Source: Nitzschia sp. DOCU1 | Taxonomy: Eukaryota; Bacillariophyta; Bacillariophyceae; Bacillariales; Bacillariaceae | Assembly: GCA_951394045.1 (NCBI GenBank) | Contig: OX595985.1 | Location: 3,286,001 to 3,350,000 of the forward strand | Direction of reading: 5' to 3' | DNA: 64,000 nt | Part shown: positions 47,639 through 62,865 of the stretch, piece after piece | Layout: the number at the start of each line of letters is the position of its first letter | How positions within the stretch are numbered: position 1 is the first letter of the stretch | Program-made: the position numbers and the translations under genes | The notes under the pieces: generated by a model | The model's database searches: none | Told to the model about the DNA's origin: nothing | What the model saw: only the letters and a program-made list of their open reading frames with translations

Positions 47639-48170
47639 TGCACTACGTCGTTTGTAGGATCGAAATAGTTGTGGAAATTATGGCTAGGTTTAAAACTAGA
47701 TATATTTCTCATGCAAGTTGTCTCGTAGCCTCTCGTAGTTCTAGTAAAGTCGAGACCTTTGACATGCATCGACAACAATCGGAACAGGAGGTTGATGCAT
47801 CTTGCAGTAGACTAGCTACGACGTTGTACTAGGGTTCTTTAGACGTCGTCAGCTACTCTGGAATAAAGTATAGTTACCTCAATGTCATCGAGGTGCCAGA
47901 TCTTAGGTGTCATTGACACTAGGATCTCATCGGCATTCGACTCGCTGGAGTCCTGCGTGATGCTTGCGTCATGCGACGTCACATCGTCGGTGACGTCAAT
48001 AGGTAATGGGCCTTGTCCGACGATGTCCAAGACCGGCCTAGCGTCCGCGTCCGCGCGTAACGCTTTCGTCATGCTACGTCATCACACATGATGTCACACA
48101 TGACTAAATAGACTAATAATTTTGGACTACAATCATTCGAAGGAGTCGACGTGCAAAGCAGTGTACTGCA
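47639..48170 (-). repeat. A2 5' LTR (532 bp)
   Basis: Reverse complement of the A1 LTR, with ends TGCAGTAC and GTAGTGCA. The next bases inward on the minus strand are T plus the perfect palindrome AGTGTTAACACT. Confidence 0.92.
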
Positions 48171-48414
48171 ATTCGCTTTTGATGTCTGGACATTCCGTAA
48201 TGATTGCCTTCATTCGTCGGATGCCCACCTTCATCTATTTGACTCCGATGTGATCAATACACAGATCAAACAGCAGTGGCTCTTGGGCACGGACGGGATC
48301 ACCCTCCAAGATCGATTCCAGTTCCAAGGAATCACACTCCAAGAACTGCTCCTCAAGCCGCTTCGTATGCGGCACCTGTGGCTGCAATTCGTCCACTCTG
48401 CCCGCCACACATGA
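48171..48414 (+). pseudogene. Possible C-terminal fragment of a non-LTR retrotransposon protein
   Basis: The frame reads V-W-T-F-R-N-D-C-L-H, then Q-W-L-L-G and L-W-L-Q-F-V-H-S-A-R. The W-x3-R-N-x3-H spacing and the W-x2-x-V-x-x-A-R end resemble a tail seen after reverse transcriptases in some protist LINE-like elements. The 5' part is lost where the A2 LTR begins. Tentative; an unrelated host fragment is possible. Confidence 0.3.
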
Positions 48415-48649
48415 CCACCTGCACTCCGATACCACCTGTCTTTTCTTTGTCACGGTTTTTCTCACTCTCTTGTATCAATATACATTACATGTTCATCACG
48501 GTACACCGTGTCTCGCACTACCATATGGCACCGGGCGTTAGGGACCATCCCTGGGGGCGAGGTAAAAGCCTTCGAGGTGATACCCCGGAACCTCAAGCAC
48601 GAGTAGTTCTAACTAAGTATTAATCTATGAGTAGCATAGCATAGCACTC

Positions 48650-48801
48650 ACCAAAGGTAGTTACCTGGACCACTTAGACAAGCTTGACGTGGTACTACAA
48701 CGTCTAAAAAGGACACGGGACTTAAAGTGAACATTAAGAAGTCCTTCTTCACAAAAGTGGAGCTCGAATACCTTAGCTATTGGATTACCCATAACGGCAT
48801 G
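48650..48801 (+). pseudogene. Short gypsy A-like RT fragment
   Basis: It aligns with A1 at about 2973-3119 (K-K-S-F-F-x-K-x-E-L-E-Y-L-x-Y-W-I-T). It carries an extra base after CGTCTAAAA and ends abruptly at ACGGCATG/TTGACTT. It is isolated, without LTRs. Confidence 0.75.
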
Positions 48802-49931
48802 TTGACTTTGGGGGCTCCCACAAAAACTGTGGCTGTCTCCTCGATTGGGAAGGAGGATGGGTTGATGCCCAGGTCAGCTTGGGTTTGGATGCTGCGAGGC
48901 TGGACTACCAGCTGGATTTGGAACCACTGGATGTTGGTGCGAAATCTGACGGGGAAGTCATTGGGGTCTACGGCGTTGACTGTGCCCAACGCAGCTCCAG
49001 TTTGGTCTCGTGCCTCAAAGCCGTTTGCCTGCCATGCGTGGGGCAACTGGGTCTGGCATAGGCCATGGCCCCAATATGGCATAAGCTACATCTCCATTCC
49101 TGGAGCGTTTTGGGGGTGCTGCGGAGTTCGATTCGCCAGGTCCTGGGATACCACATAAAGTGCTACTCTCCACATCCTCATCATCTCAATCCAAACTCGC
49201 GAAATAGTTGCTGGCATGGAACTTTATGGCTATCGTCTTCTTGCTTCTAATACTCTTTTGACTCGTTGGGGCTATCGTAACACACGGTGGGTTGATATCT
49301 GAGTAGATTGCTCAGGTGCTGTTTCCTTCGAGAGCTTCTAGCCGCTCGTTCTGGGGATCCTCTGAACGAGTGACATGTTGCTCCGTCAGGCGCTGCCCTC
49401 AGCTACCATCTCCGGCCACCCATTACGATTTTGGCTTCCCACTTGCAGGTATTTTAGGGGATCCATTCTTCAAGGGATTTCAAATGAATTGGTCAAATTA
49501 CCTGCAGGTGGGAGATATGTTATGATAATGAATTCAGTCCTCGAAAGCAATGCCATGAGGGTTATTTTCATTGCAATTGTTGCGCACACCAATGCAGTCA
49601 AAGATCCATGGTGGCAGGTGCCCCCGCATGGTCAGAACGAGCTTTTGTACTGCTTCTACGAAGTCTACTTTGTGAACATGCACGGTAACAAAGCCATAGG
49701 TCACTCCTGTGGAGGCACGGACCACTACCAAGTTGAGTCCCCTTGTAACATCACCTTTTCCCAAATTGTACTTCCGTACCCCCTGGAATTGTATGATGTT
49801 GATGACGGCCAGACCAAAAAACTTAATAACATCGGCTCCCAGATCCAGATCGTACCTCCTACCACCATACTTGTGACATACATGAGACATCATCCTCGGT
49901 CACTCACACAAAAAACACAACTCGAACAAAA
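48802..49931. other. Unassigned region
   Basis: Overlapping frames exist on both strands (for example minus 49893-49534, 119 codons) but none has a recognisable domain. It may hold the eroded gag of Copia E or host sequence. Confidence 0.3.
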
Positions 49932-51975
49932 ATGCACCTCTCTACAGCTAACTACCACGAAAGACGCCAAGATGACCTATTCTCGCTATTCATTTGCATC
50001 GTCCACATGAAGGCCGATTGCTATCGTCACCAGGCCGTGACTCGGGGAGTCATGGCAGCTACGAATCAAGACAACGCCTCAGTCGCCACATCCGTGCCTA
50101 CCGCACGACCATCTACAAATGCCCAGCCTCCAAGAATGGGGCAAGGCGCCTATGGCGGCAACTCTCGTAATTCGAGCATGGTAAAGATATTGAAAAGGAC
50201 ATCTGGCAAGGCTCAGGTTGATACTACGGTATTTCCTATTGGTGAATTTCGCACTAACGAGATTGACAGCCGATCTGACAATCACTGCTTCGGAAAGAAT
50301 TTCCGACCCTTGGAATACACTGGGGAAATTGTTGACGTCTCACCCTTTAATCCTGGTTACGAACCAATCCGAGGAGTACCCATGGTAACGGCGGCAACTG
50401 CTTTTCAGATTCCTTCCACAGGTGAAACGGTTATTCTTGTTCTCCGACAGGGCCTTGGATTTTGGACCTCGATGGAAAACTCATTGATCAACCCATATCA
50501 ATGGCGTGCATTTGGACATTCGGTCTGTGATGACCCTACTGATCCTAATCGACCACTTGGTGTATCTACTTTGGATGGTGATTTCATTCCCTTCCGGATG
50601 AAAGGGACCACTTGTTCCTTCGAATCCTTTTGCCCTTCTGACGAGGACTTAAATACGTGTCGTCATATTTTGATGAACGACAATCTTTGGGATCCTTCTT
50701 CCGCCATTTTCGGGCTGTCGAAGGAGGAGGCAGAAATGGATCGTCTGACTTACGGGGTTAATGTTCAGCCAAAGGGTCTTGATTTCGGCGACATTACATT
50801 TTCACAAATTTCCTCTGTTTATACAGGTTCGACGATGATATCTAAACTAATTTCGAAGGTGCAAGTTGCAAGGACTGCTCAAGCTGTGTCGGTTGCTCCA
50901 GTAGCTACCACTCGGCACTCTGTCATAACACCGGAGTTGTTGGCTCAGAAATGGAGAATCGGCTTGGAAACAGCAAAGAGCACCTTACAGGTGACGACTC
51001 AAGTCGGTATTCGCACAGCCGTCCATCCTCTTCGGCGGCGATACCGCACAGATATTCTGTCGGATTCGAGGCGACGATTGAGGGCTAAGTTCTTCTCAGA
51101 TACGATGATCTCTGGGGTGAAATCTATTCGAGGTAATAAGTATGCACAGGTCTTCAGTGGCGAAGGTTTGATTAAGGTATTTCCAATGGAGTCAAAAGGT
51201 GAAGCCGGCGCAGCGCTGCAAGAGTTTCTTGACGACGTTGGCGTGCCGGAAATGATGACAGTAAATGGTGCTTTGGAGCAAGTCGCTCCGAGCAGTGAAT
51301 TTGCTAAGACCGCACCCAAAGTGCGGATGTTATTGCGACAGACAGAGCCTTACTCACCCTGGCAGAATCGCTGTGAACGAGACATTGGAACGCTGAGGAG
51401 GAAATGGAGGAACAGGGCAACATCTCTAGGCGTCCCAAGGAGAGTGTGGGATTACGGCATGGTATGGGAAGCCGAGATTTTATCTCGCACTGCTTCAGGC
51501 CGGGACGGGAGGACTTGCGTTGAACGGGTCACTGGCGACTCGGTGGATATTTCTGAGTGGCTTGATTTTTCTTTCTGGGATCGCGTTTGGTATTGGGACA
51601 ACCCAAATGCCGACATTAATCCACAGCTCGGTAGGTTTGTGGGAGTGGCGCACTGAATTGGTGGTGCTTTGTGTGACTACGTCATGAATGAATCAGGAAG
51701 AGTATTGGCTCGCACAACGATTCAGCATGTGGTCGAAGACAACTACAAGAACGATGATACTCAGCGAAGGATAGAGAGGTTTGATCGGCAACTTGAGGAG
51801 GCGCTCAACGATGAGCAATACATCGACAGAGACGAAGAAGGTAAATTTGGACAACAGGATTTATTTGCCGATGAAGCCGAAGACCACGAAATTGTCGGAG
51901 CAGTGGAAGGCGAAGATATGCCTGGAATGGATGTCGAGGGCCACGATGTAAGCCATCGACAATGGCACAATCTAA
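49932..51975 (+). pseudogene. Copia E pol fragment (protease and integrase)
   Basis: One frame with a premature TGA at 51654-51656 that resumes as I-G-G-A-L-C-D-Y-V. The protease site is altered to E-I-D-S-R-S-D-N, followed by Y-E-P-I-R-G-V-P-M-V-T-A-A-T-A. The integrase core has D in F-F-S-D-T-M, but the second acidic residue is Asn (T-V-N-G-A-L-E-Q, normally D-G), and E is in Q-N-R-C-E-R-D. Thus both the stop and the catalytic change inactivate it. After the acidic linker the frame meets inverted RT sequence near 51975. Confidence 0.8.
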
Positions 51976-52592
51976 TCTTGGTTTATCTCGGATACGGTTG
52001 TCTTTAGTTTTACTTTTGCTTTATCATCATTAGGATACGAGTAAGTCACAGGAAACTTTACACATAAATACGCATTCCGAATGTCTGCTGCACAAATATC
52101 CAGATTGTTAAGCGCCGCGTAGGTAAAAGCAATCCTCACACTCTCACGCAAAACAACTCCAGCATACGTCAAAATAAGCAGGTCCGGTGTTTTGTGACCG
52201 TCCAATACCCATCGAGCCTTGCGAGTGAAATCCATCTTGACGTCCCTGACAAGGTGACCAGTCACCTTGCGCCACCCGGGCGGGGCAGATTTATTAACTC
52301 CAAGAATCTCGAACGCAACGCTGTTGTTTTCCATCTCTGTCCGCAAAGCATCAGCCCAGAAACTGTTTCCATTTTTCTTATCCAATTCCATGGCGTGCTT
52401 ATAGCTTGTAGGCACCTCCACCCCGTACATGTGGGTGTTCTTCCTAACTCGAGCCTTGACCATGGCGATGATGGCATCGTGTTTCCTTAACGTGTAAGGG
52501 ACCCACCATGCAAACGCGGGTTCATTTTCAATTGATCTGGCTCGGGCAAACTCTGCCGTCTCAACGGGATGGGATTCTTTCATATCTTGGTC
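51976..52592 (-). pseudogene. Copia RT fragment, inverted relative to E
   Basis: On the minus strand D-M-K-E-S-H-P-V, A-F-A-W-W-V-P-Y-T-L-R-K, D-V-K-M-D-F-T-R-K-A-R and A-D-I-R-N-A-Y-L align with the X1 pol RT start. It is the part of Copia pol that should follow E, but reversed. It stops before the Y-x-D-D motif. It may be the displaced half of E or another copy. Confidence 0.8.
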
Positions 52593-52912
52593 ATTACGCC
52601 GTAGTCTTCGCGCACCATTCGTCGGAATTCTCCCATGAATTCAGTTCCGCAGTCGTAGATAATCTTTTGTGGCCACGGATATCGCGTGAACCATGCCATT
52701 TCGGCCGCACTGGCTATCGAGAAGGCTTCCTTATTTGCTATACGTACCATCTCGAACCATCCGGTTGCGGGATCTATCATAGTGAGACACCATAACTGTA
52801 ATGTCTTCTTACTACCTAGTTGTTTGATCTTGTATGGACCTATCAGGTCGACACATAGGGTATCCCAGGGGTCTACTTCTGCCGCCTTGGGTGGAAGATG
52901 CCCGTACTTGAT
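52583..52912 (-). pseudogene. Gypsy D integrase core, partial
   Basis: It reads K-Y-G-H-L-P-P-K, L-C-V-D-L-I-G-P-Y (first D), C-L-T-M-I-D-P-A-T-G-W-F and Y-D-C-G-T-E-F (second D). It ends at E-D-Y-G-V-M-T-K before the catalytic E. Confidence 0.85.
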
Positions 52913-54453
<1,541 letters not shown>

Positions 54454-54476
<23 letters not shown>

Positions 54477-57400
54477 GTTGTAGCAAGTCGTGGTAGCTTT
54501 CGACTATCCTATCTTGTAGTGCAGCCGGTACTACTACTTTACCGTACTTAGCTATAACATCTACACCTTCTAGTTTGATCTTGGTGTATTTAGAGGGAGC
54601 TCGTCTGGCTTTTCGCATTAGATCGAGGTCTTTGTTTTGGTAGTATGCTACCACCTTTGGACTCAGTGCGAATCCTTCTTCTGCCGCGATATCTTCCGCG
54701 GTCACGAGGTCGGCATAGGAGATCTCGTAGTCGTCGTCATCTCTTGGGTGATGCGACATACAATACGACATTTGTTTCCCAATGGGAACCTCCTCTGTCG
54801 ACTCGTCATCTGGGTCACTATTCGGGAGTCGCGACAGTGTGTCCGCGACTACATTGTCTTCGCCTTTGACATGCACGAACGTAGCACCGTACTCTTCCAA
54901 CAGGAGACGCCAGCGAACCACTCGGGAACTCGGCATCTTGTTGTACAGAATATTTAGGTGGTCCGTGTGTACTACCAGCTTTTGACCAAGGAGAATATTC
55001 CTAAATTCCTTAAGCGTCTCGACTATACTTAGCAGCTCTTGTTCGCCTGTCGTATAATTCTTTTGGGCGGAGTTCAACTTCCGACTATAGAACGCCAATG
55101 GCTTGCCATCTTGCATAATTACGGCGCCCAATTGATAATCGCTAGCATCCGTATATATGTGGAATTCTTTGTTGAAGTCGGGGAAGTTCAACAGCGTCTC
55201 TCGCGCTACTGCTCGCTTGATCGATTCGAATGATTCATTGCATTCGGGAGTCCATTTCCACGGGACTGACTTGGAACATAACGCCGTGAGCGGCGCCAGT
55301 ATGTGCGATCGCTTCCGCCACATATCACGGTAGTAATTTACCATGCCTAAGAAACGTCTCAGTTGTCGCTTCGTTTGCGGCGGCTGCATTTTCAGTATCG
55401 CTTCCACTTTCTTAGGTTGGGGATGGATACCGTTACGGGAAATCTCGTAGCCTAGGTACTCAACGCGGTCGGCAGCAAATTTGCATTTGCGGACGTTCGC
55501 GCGGAAACCAGCTTGTTCGAGTCGTGCGAGAACCTCTTTGAGCTTTGCGACATGGTCGCTAAATGTGCCTTTGCTCGTTATCAAGATATCATCCATGTAG
55601 ACTTGTACGTACTCCAGGTCACCAAGGAGACGCATCATGATACTTTGGAAAATATCAGGGGCATTGGATATACCCATCGGCAGCACCTGGTACTGATATA
55701 AGCCCCACGGCATTACAGTACCGAGGAGGCCTTGGCTGTACTTATCCATTGGAATGTGATAATAGCCCATGCTGAGGTCAATAGCCGTTGCCCATTTAAA
55801 GCCCTGGAGTTTTTGCAATAACTCGTTGATCTTTGGCAGTGGGTGCGGCTTGCGCACAAGATATTCGTTGAGTTTCCGAAAATCTGTAAGTACGCGCACA
55901 TCGCCCGTTTTCTTCGGTTGAATGAACGTGCCGGCCGTCCATGTAGATTGGCTGACACGCTTCCAGATTCCAAGTTTTTCGAATCGTTCGATCTCTTTTC
56001 GCGTCGTTTGCTCGTACGCATGAGGAATGCCGAATGGCTTAGCATGATACGGCTTTGCTCCTTCTTTTAACTCTAGACGAATAGGATCTATTTTAAGTTT
56101 ACCTAGTCCGCCTCCGAATAGTGTAGGGTGCTGCTTCAGTTCAGCTAGTAGCTCGTCTCGCTGCTCTTTAGTCAAGTAGTCGAGTGAGTCAACAAACTCT
56201 TCCATCTCAACTTTGGAGTAGTCGGCGTCAAGGATCTTAGCTTGTCGTTCTTCCGCCGCTTGAATAACGGGGGCGTCTTGAGACATCTCGTACAGAAGCT
56301 GTAGAGCCTCTGGATCCGTCACAACACCACTTTCCTTCATCTCGACTTCGCTATCGCCCCATCGAATCGTTCGTTTCTCGAAATCGAGCACAAACTTCAA
56401 TTCGGCTAATAGGTCAAGTCCTAGAATCAGGTCGTAAGGTGAGCTTTCGCGATCTGTGTGCTCGTCAACGTGACATGGCCAGTGTATCTCCTTACTAGAC
56501 GAGAGTTCGGGGATCCTGAAGCGAATCATTCCGACTTTGTCCGTCTTGAATTTGCCGCCCATTGTAGTCCAAGTAGTAACTCGTTTTCCAGTGGGAACGA
56601 GCTGGCTAAGCGTCACAAAGTTCTTAAGAACGATGGAACGACTAGTACCCGTATCTAGTAGAGTTCTAAGGACATAGGATTCACCTCTAGGATTTACCGC
56701 TTCGACGACTATTTCTGTAGTTAGCCGCCCGGCCATTTTCCTATTCGGCTCTATTCCAGGGCGTGACGCTCGAATAGCAAAACTATGTTCATTTTCGCTA
56801 TTGTAGTCGATGTAGTCGCTCTCGGATTCACTACTTTCGTTACTGCTACTGTCCGAATGATTATTCAGCTGGAAACTGACCTGCCTTTTGGCTTTGGCCT
56901 TCCCTTTTTCTTTCTTACTTTGTTTCTTAGCGAGGGCTTTCACGACAGTCTCCATCTGGAGTGCCGAGAACATGTTCTCACGGGCTCCACGCGGACGCTT
57001 GTTTGGGCGATCCTTGGCATTGCCAGGAAGGCTCCAACACTTATCGTCGGGGGCCGGATGAAACTTGCCGCAGTGCTCGCAGGGTTTCTTTCTGTCCCCC
57101 TTTTCGGCTTTCTTGCGGTCTTTGCCTCTCTTTCTTTTCTTACCGCCGTCCTTGCTTTCGCTTTCGGATCGTTCGGCGTTCTTCTTTTCTTTGTTCTTTT
57201 TATCTGCTCTGACCGCATCGTCGAAGACGTGCTTGGCCTCGAGCTTTTCCAAGTATTTGTAGTACTCGTCGAGCGTCATCGAGAAGGGATCGATGTTCGA
57301 GGTGAGCAGGTCTCGCTGCCACTCGATCCTTTTCGCTCGGTCGAGGATCTCCACGAGCTCGTCGTCGTCGAACATCTCGCAGCTCGTTTTGTCTTCGGGG

Positions 57401-57996
57401 ATCGGGAAGTAAGGTAGCATGTTGTTCTGACGGAGTAGTTCGGCCTTGAAGTCGGCCAACGACATCTCCATCATGAACACGTGATAGCGTAGGTAGTTTC
57501 GCTGGCGGCGGTAGGCGTGCTCGGTGCCGAAGTAGTACTGCCCCATTCGTTGCATCGCCTCGTTAAAGGTGTCGTCCGGGGTCTCTTCTTCTTCTTCGTC
57601 CGACTCGTCAATGTTGTGACGTAGGTTGGCAACGATGTCTGCGAACCTTTGCCTTGCCTCTCCAGCCAACAACGCTTTCGCATACTTGATTTTCTTCTCC
57701 CCATCGTCCAAGGGGACATCCCGAATCAACTCGTCCATCTGCATCCGCCACTTGACCCATCGTTCGGCGTCGCCTTGTTCGAAGATAAAGCAACGCGTTT
57801 CGAACTCGTCCGAATCCTCATCGGTTGGGTCTAGCTTGATCTTGACCTTCTTGGACTTCTCATCGTCTTGGAGAACATCTTCGTCCTTGGGTTTCTCGCG
57901 ACGGAAGGGGATCAACGGAGGGTTGACGTGAGCGGCTTGAGTCAGAAGCAACGCAACTTTCTTCGCGTACTCGTGGTTAGAGTAGGAGGTCTTCAT
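54454..57996 (-). pseudogene. Gypsy B3 gag-pol (gag, PR, RT, RH) ending at a 23-nt deletion
   Basis: 1180 codons open from ATG 57996, one frame for gag and pol. Gag knuckle C-E-H-C-G-K-F-H-P; protease L-L-D-T-G-T-S; RT L-P-M-G-I-S-N and V-Y-M-D-D; RNase H Y-T-D-A-S-D; then the integrase zinc domain up to L-L-Q-H-P-G, after which the frame is lost (T-P-R-I-stop). It is the best-preserved B polyprotein here and shows that the B1 stops are secondary. RT could still work; integrase could not be made from it. Confidence 0.92.
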
Positions 57997-58021
57997 CCTT
58001 CAAACGGGAGTTTTAAAACTG

Positions 58022-59590
<1,569 letters not shown>

Positions 59591-59610
<20 letters not shown>

Positions 59611-61186
59611 CGACTGGTTGGATTCCGTCTCGCGTTATCCAGTACCCAAGATACTCTAATTCGCCTCGGGCGAAGAAGGATTTTCGGGCATTCACCTTGA
59701 GACCGGTGTCACGTAGACGTTTGAAAATGACTTCTAGTTTCTCTAGGTGGTCATTAAAATCGCCTTTAGTTAGTTCTAGTAGATCGTCGATGTACACTCG
59801 TACGTACTCTAGATCTTCAAAGAGGGTGCCCATTTTCTCTTGGAAAATGTCGGGACTATTTGAGAGCCCCATCGGCAAGCGTTGCATTTCGTACTTACCC
59901 CAAGGGAGTACGATAGTACATAGCTTCTTACTGTTTGGGCTTAACTCTATATGGTAGTAACCCATGTTGAGGTCGAGACTCATCGCGTACTGAAAGCCTT
60001 CTAGCTTCATCAGTAAGTCCTGAATCTTCGGGATTGGATACAGCTTGCGTTTAATCCGCTTGTTCAATTCTCTGAAGTCGTTGATGAATCGAACTGTTCC
60101 ATCCTTTTTGGGGATGATAAAGGTGGGCGCACCCCATTCGGAGCGGTTCACCTTTTTGAGTACTCCGACTCGACAGAGTCGTTCGACTTCATCGCGGAGG
60201 GTACGCTCGTACGCTTTCGGCATGGGGTACGCTCTAGCATGGTACGGCTTGGCACCTTCTACTAGTTCAATATCATAGGGGGCCCCACGCCATCGGCCGA
60301 GGGTACCATCGAATAGAGTCTGGTATTTGGCTAGTAGTTGTTCTAGCTTACATTGCTCATCCTTACTAAGGTGAGTTTGCTCTCTAGCGATGCTACGTGC
60401 ATCGTCTTTCTCGTACTTGGCGTCGAGAATTTCCTTGACGCGGTCCGACATCTCGTCGACATGTCCGCGTTCATGTACATGATACGACGTCGCCGTCGTC
60501 GCGTCTATTTCTTTCATTGGCATGCGTGCATCGTCCCATTCTACTTCCATAGCTTTGAAGTCGATCACTAGACCTAGCTCTTGCATGAGGTCTCTGCCTA
60601 TGATCATATCATAGTTACCTAGATCGTCCGCTAGGTGAAAGTCCCACTCGATCAATCGATCGTCGTGTAGTTCTGGTAGACTGAGTTGCGTGGTCACGTG
60701 TTCAGTACACTTATAACTACCGCTCATAGTCGTGAATACAGTAGTCGCTTTTTGGGTCTTTATTTTTAGTTTACTAGCGCTGCTCTTCTTCCAGAGACAG
60801 CCACTACCGCCAGAGTCAAGCAGTGCCTTGACGGTTACTACTTGTTGCCGACGTCCGCCACGTTGGTTAACACGAGCAAACGTGATCGGTACTAAATGGC
60901 TGGATTTTTGTCGCTTATTTCAGCCTGCAGTTCGACTACCTCGAATCGTATTCAATAAGTAAAGCTCGCGCTCGCGCTGTGCTTCCGCCAGACATGCGTC
61001 GAGAGAGCTGAACCTTCGAGATTCCCTTGCATGTGAATTTTGCAAATTTTGTGTTGCGCTCGCAACGCTATCGCTATTGTAAAATGATTCCATGTATTGG
61101 ACATCGTCCCTATGGTTAAAACTAGTGTAATGGTTCAATTTACCACTATTATTATTGTATTCACACGTAGTCACCGGCTCACATCG
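59591..61186 (-). pseudogene. Gypsy D pol, protease and RT
   Basis: In frame with gag across UGA: R-C-E-P-V-T-T-C-E-Y follows. An in-frame TGA at 60922-60920 interrupts it before N-K-R-Q-K-S. The protease is L-L-D-S-G-G-S-G, then I-I-G-R-D-L. RT has L-P-M-G-L-S-N-S and V-Y-I-D-D near 59795. It ends at G-I-Q-P-V-D by frameshift. Confidence 0.85.
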
Positions 61187-61189
61187 TCA
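61178..61189 (-). promoter_or_regulatory. Gag-Pol in-frame UGA (gypsy D)
   Basis: The stop reads UGA CGA TGT GAG. The post-stop residues R-C-E match A1 and A2 although the flanking bases differ. Confidence 0.6.
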
Positions 61190-62371
61190 ATCCATCTCGA
61201 CATCGCTGTCGCTGCTGACGCTAAGCTTGTCGAAATCTGGGAGATCGTTGAGATCATCCATGTCGTAATTGAAGTTGTCCATCGAAGGAGGATCTTCGGC
61301 CTTGCGCTTCTTGGCAGATTGCTTGACCGCGTTGTCCACCATGGACTTAATGTAGGCATGAAGCTCGCCTGTTTTCTTCTTCTTCTCGCCGTCGCCATCG
61401 TTGTCGCTGCGGCGCCAAGTTTTGTTTTCAAAGCGGGTCTTTTTGAAACAACCTCCGACGTTGGAGTGGGCAGATGCCATCTTCTTCGCCTGGTCCTTTA
61501 AGATAAGACAATCATGGGAAGCGTGCGTGTTGTTAGCTCCATGATACAAGCATTCATACTTTGCGGCCTTACCGTCGGTTCCCGCTCTCGGGCCTCCGCG
61601 CTTCCTCTTCGAGGGATTTTCGTCATTCGACTTGCCATGCTTGTCCGCCTTATTGCTAAGGGCTTCATTGATTTCCTCAGTAGCTTCCAGCCGTTCGCAG
61701 AAGTCTACGAAGTCTTGAACCGTGTGTTCCACCGGCTCGAATCCTTGTAGGATCATCTCCTTGCGCCACTTGGCGGGGATCCCAAACTCGCAATTCTCCA
61801 TGAGCTCGTCGTCGGGAATTTTGTTTTTCTCGCCTTTCGCGTCGAACAGCGCGAGGTAATCGTTTAGCTCGCGGAGCCGAGCCACATACGCCTTCATTGT
61901 CATTGTCGGGGGCTTTCGGCAGATCCGACGCATATAGCGCTTTTGAAGTTGCACTGCGCGTTTTGGGAGAACATACGCCGTAACCGCGTGCAAACTTTTC
62001 TCAAAACTCTCAGGAGTTTCGGCTTCGAGTTCCGAGGCCTTCGCGTTGAACGCGGCCAATACCTGGCCTTTCAGCAAATTGCGTGTTAACGCAAATTTCT
62101 GAGGTCCCGTAGTCAAATCCTGACCCGCGATCACATCCTTAAGTCCGATAAGGAAAAGGAACCACTCTTCGGGCGTTCCGTCGGTGAAATGCGGTTGTTT
62201 GACGCGTCGCGTCAACGATTTTTTGTCTTTTGGGTCAATGCGCAAGTCGTATTGACTGTACGCCCCATCTTTGAGCTCCTTTGGCTCGGGTCTTTCGATA
62301 CTGACCGGTGCTGATTTGAAGCCCTGCTTCTCGGCAGCGGTCTTCTTCGGGATGCTGTTTGCAATCTTCAT
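61187..62371 (-). CDS. Gag of gypsy D
   Basis: About 394 residues from M-K-I-A-N-S-I-P (62371), matching the A1 start. A longer frame begins at 62413 but its first codons come from the leader. Central gag pattern K-R-Y-M-R-R-I-C-R-K-P-P; a full knuckle C-L-Y-H-G-A-N-N-T-H-A-S-H-D-C; basic Lys-rich tail; then acidic end D-V-E-M-D before UGA. Uninterrupted, so the gag itself could be functional. Confidence 0.88.
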   Translation of the reverse strand: MKIANSIPKKTAAEKQGFKSAPVSIERPEPKELKDGAYSQYDLRIDPKDKKSLTRRVKQPHFTDGTPEEWFLFLIGLKDVIAGQDLTTGPQKFALTRNLLKGQVLAAFNAKASELEAETPESFEKSLHAVTAYVLPKRAVQLQKRYMRRICRKPPTMTMKAYVARLRELNDYLALFDAKGEKNKIPDDELMENCEFGIPAKWRKEMILQGFEPVEHTVQDFVDFCERLEATEEINEALSNKADKHGKSNDENPSKRKRGGPRAGTDGKAAKYECLYHGANNTHASHDCLILKDQAKKMASAHSNVGGCFKKTRFENKTWRRSDNDGDGEKKKKTGELHAYIKSMVDNAVKQSAKKRKAEDPPSMDNFNYDMDDLNDLPDFDKLSVSSDSDVEMD

Positions 62372-62387
62372 CTTTAGCTCACGCGTG

Positions 62388-62408
62388 TAACGTGGAGTGT
62401 TAACACTG
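62388..62408 (-). promoter_or_regulatory. Leader palindrome AGTGTTAACACT (gypsy D)
   Basis: On the minus strand C plus AGTGTTAACACTCCACG follows the LTR end GTAGTGCA, as in family A although the LTR bodies differ. Confidence 0.6.
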
Positions 62409-62865
62409 TGCACTACGCTGAAAGTACGATGAAAAAGTTGTAGTGGAAATAATTGTGAGATCTAAGTTATCGCTGATTATATCGCTCCTAGACCACGAGG
62501 GTCTTCCCTCAACGCATCCAGTATGCGTTGGATACAACTCCCACCGATCTAGCTTCTCGGATCTCTTCAAGATCCATAGCTAGATACCGTTGGAAGTTCT
62601 AGCTCAGTAGTAGACGTCGACGGCTCGCCGCGCTCGCCGTTGTCGTTGTCATTGTTCGTCAGCCGCGTCGGCCTTGCCCGTCCGTCCGTGCGTCCACAGA
62701 CGTTCGACCAAGTCGACGTTAGCCATGTATGTATCTAAGGTATGTTGGTACTACACGTAGGCCATTGTGTGTACTCATCGTTCGAACATTCTAACATTCC
62801 AATGATACAACATTCTAACGTTCTAACTACTTGTTAGATCTAGAGGGGTATTCTAGTGTACTGCA
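62409..62865 (-). repeat. Gypsy D 5' LTR (457 bp)
   Basis: Plus-strand ends are TGCACTACG and GTGTACTGCA. Its interior has little resemblance to the A LTR. It abuts B4 LTR sequence at ATTCGGATATG. Confidence 0.85.
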
